A stretch of DNA of 6,093 bases from a bacterium. GTDB taxonomy: Bacteria; Chloroflexota; Dormibacteria; Aeolococcales; Bog-877. Below, piece after piece: positions 5,724 through 6,093 of the stretch. The stretch spans positions 1 through 6,093 of the forward strand of contig JAKBTP010000030.1 of the NCBI GenBank assembly GCA_021844355.1, in the 5' to 3' direction. Each line of letters begins with the position of its first letter. Position 1 is the stretch's first letter. A program made the translations under genes and the position numbers. The notes under the pieces are model-generated. The model did not search any database. It was not told the origin of the DNA and saw nothing but the letters and a program-made list of their open reading frames with translations.

Positions 5724-6093
5724 GCCGGAAGAGCGTCAGGGAGCGGGTCCTGGTCGTGGGCGGGGGCGGGCGGGAGCACGCCCTGGCCTGGTCCATGCGA
5801 CGCAGCCCGGAGGTGGAGCTGGTGCTGGCCGCCCCCGGCAACCCCGGGACCGCCGAGGTGGCGGAGAACGTGGCGGTGGCGGCCACGGATGCCCGGTCGC
5901 TGGCGGAGCTGGCCCTGGCCCGCGGGGTGACCCTGGCGGTGCTCGGGCCGGACGCGGCGGTGGCCGCCGGGGTGGGGGATGCCCTGAGAGGCGCGGGGAT
6001 CCCCTGCTTCGGGCCCACCGCCGCAGCGGGCCGGCTGGAGACCAGCAAGGTCTTCGCCAAGCGGCTGATGCGGCGCCTTGGGGTTCCCACCGC
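5720..6093 (+). CDS. purD: Phosphoribosylamine-glycine ligase (GAR synthetase), 3'-truncated
   Basis: The first 124 codons of a GAR synthetase, normally about 420-430 residues, run off the right edge. The enzyme joins phosphoribosylamine and glycine with ATP, the second step of de novo purine synthesis. The N-domain shows VLVVGGGGREHALAW (10-24), APGNPGTAE (38-46) and GIPCFGPTAAAGRLETSK (93-110), leading into the ATP-grasp region (VFAKRLMRRLGVPT). GTG 5720 overlaps the guaA TGA in a GTGA arrangement, and it is the only start ahead of the glycine-rich loop, which implies translational coupling. The usual GPEAPL motif reads GPDAAV (76-81), a mild departure. Family identity is clear. The catalytic ATP-grasp residues are beyond the window. 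Confidence 0.94.
   Translation, partial: MSRKSVRERVLVVGGGGREHALAWSMRRSPEVELVLAAPGNPGTAEVAENVAVAATDARSLAELALARGVTLAVLGPDAAVAAGVGDALRGAGIPCFGPTAAAGRLETSKVFAKRLMRRLGVPT

Overview
This is a very G+C-rich bacterial stretch (third codon positions almost all G or C, little intergenic DNA). It holds six protein genes: one cut by the left edge, one by the right edge, and four complete. At least four of the five visible starts are GTG or TTG. The lineage cannot be fixed from this window. The G+C content, a sortase and a cyanobacterial-type GuaB3 together suggest a high-GC Terrabacteria lineage, such as Actinomycetota, Chloroflexota or Dormibacterota-like soil bacteria. That placement is inference.

Left part (1-2007): the 3' nine-tenths or so of a Glu/Leu/Phe/Val dehydrogenase family gene runs rightward. 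It converges, 13 bases apart, on a leftward OmpR/PhoB-type response regulator. A 7-bp hairpin without a U-tract sits across the junction. The dehydrogenase keeps the overall fold motifs but lacks the family's catalytic lysine: the PxGGGKGG loop reads PFGGAAGA. A substrate-contact threonine is proline. It may be a non-catalytic or regulatory paralogue.

Middle (2008-2956): a 142-base divergent intergenic region lies between the response regulator and a membrane-anchored class D/E-like sortase with an intact His-Cys-Arg set. It contains candidate promoters for both genes and a small ACCCGT/ACGGGT inverted repeat. No sortase substrate and no histidine kinase are visible. A 135-base gap follows, with an extended -10 promoter candidate and a strong Shine-Dalgarno sequence.

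Right part (2957-6093): a tightly packed purine operon, guaB3 - guaA - purD (gap of 19 bases, then a 4-base GTGA overlap). GuaB3 is a CBS-less IMP dehydrogenase-family protein that retains the catalytic Cys loop. GuaA converts XMP to GMP. PurD makes glycinamide ribonucleotide early in the purine pathway. The arrangement suggests that this GuaB3 supplies XMP to GuaA.

I saw no RNA genes, CRISPR arrays, insertion sequences or phage genes. Nothing here looks like a wholly new system. The points most worth checking are the lysine-less dehydrogenase and the Cys-retaining GuaB3 beside guaA.
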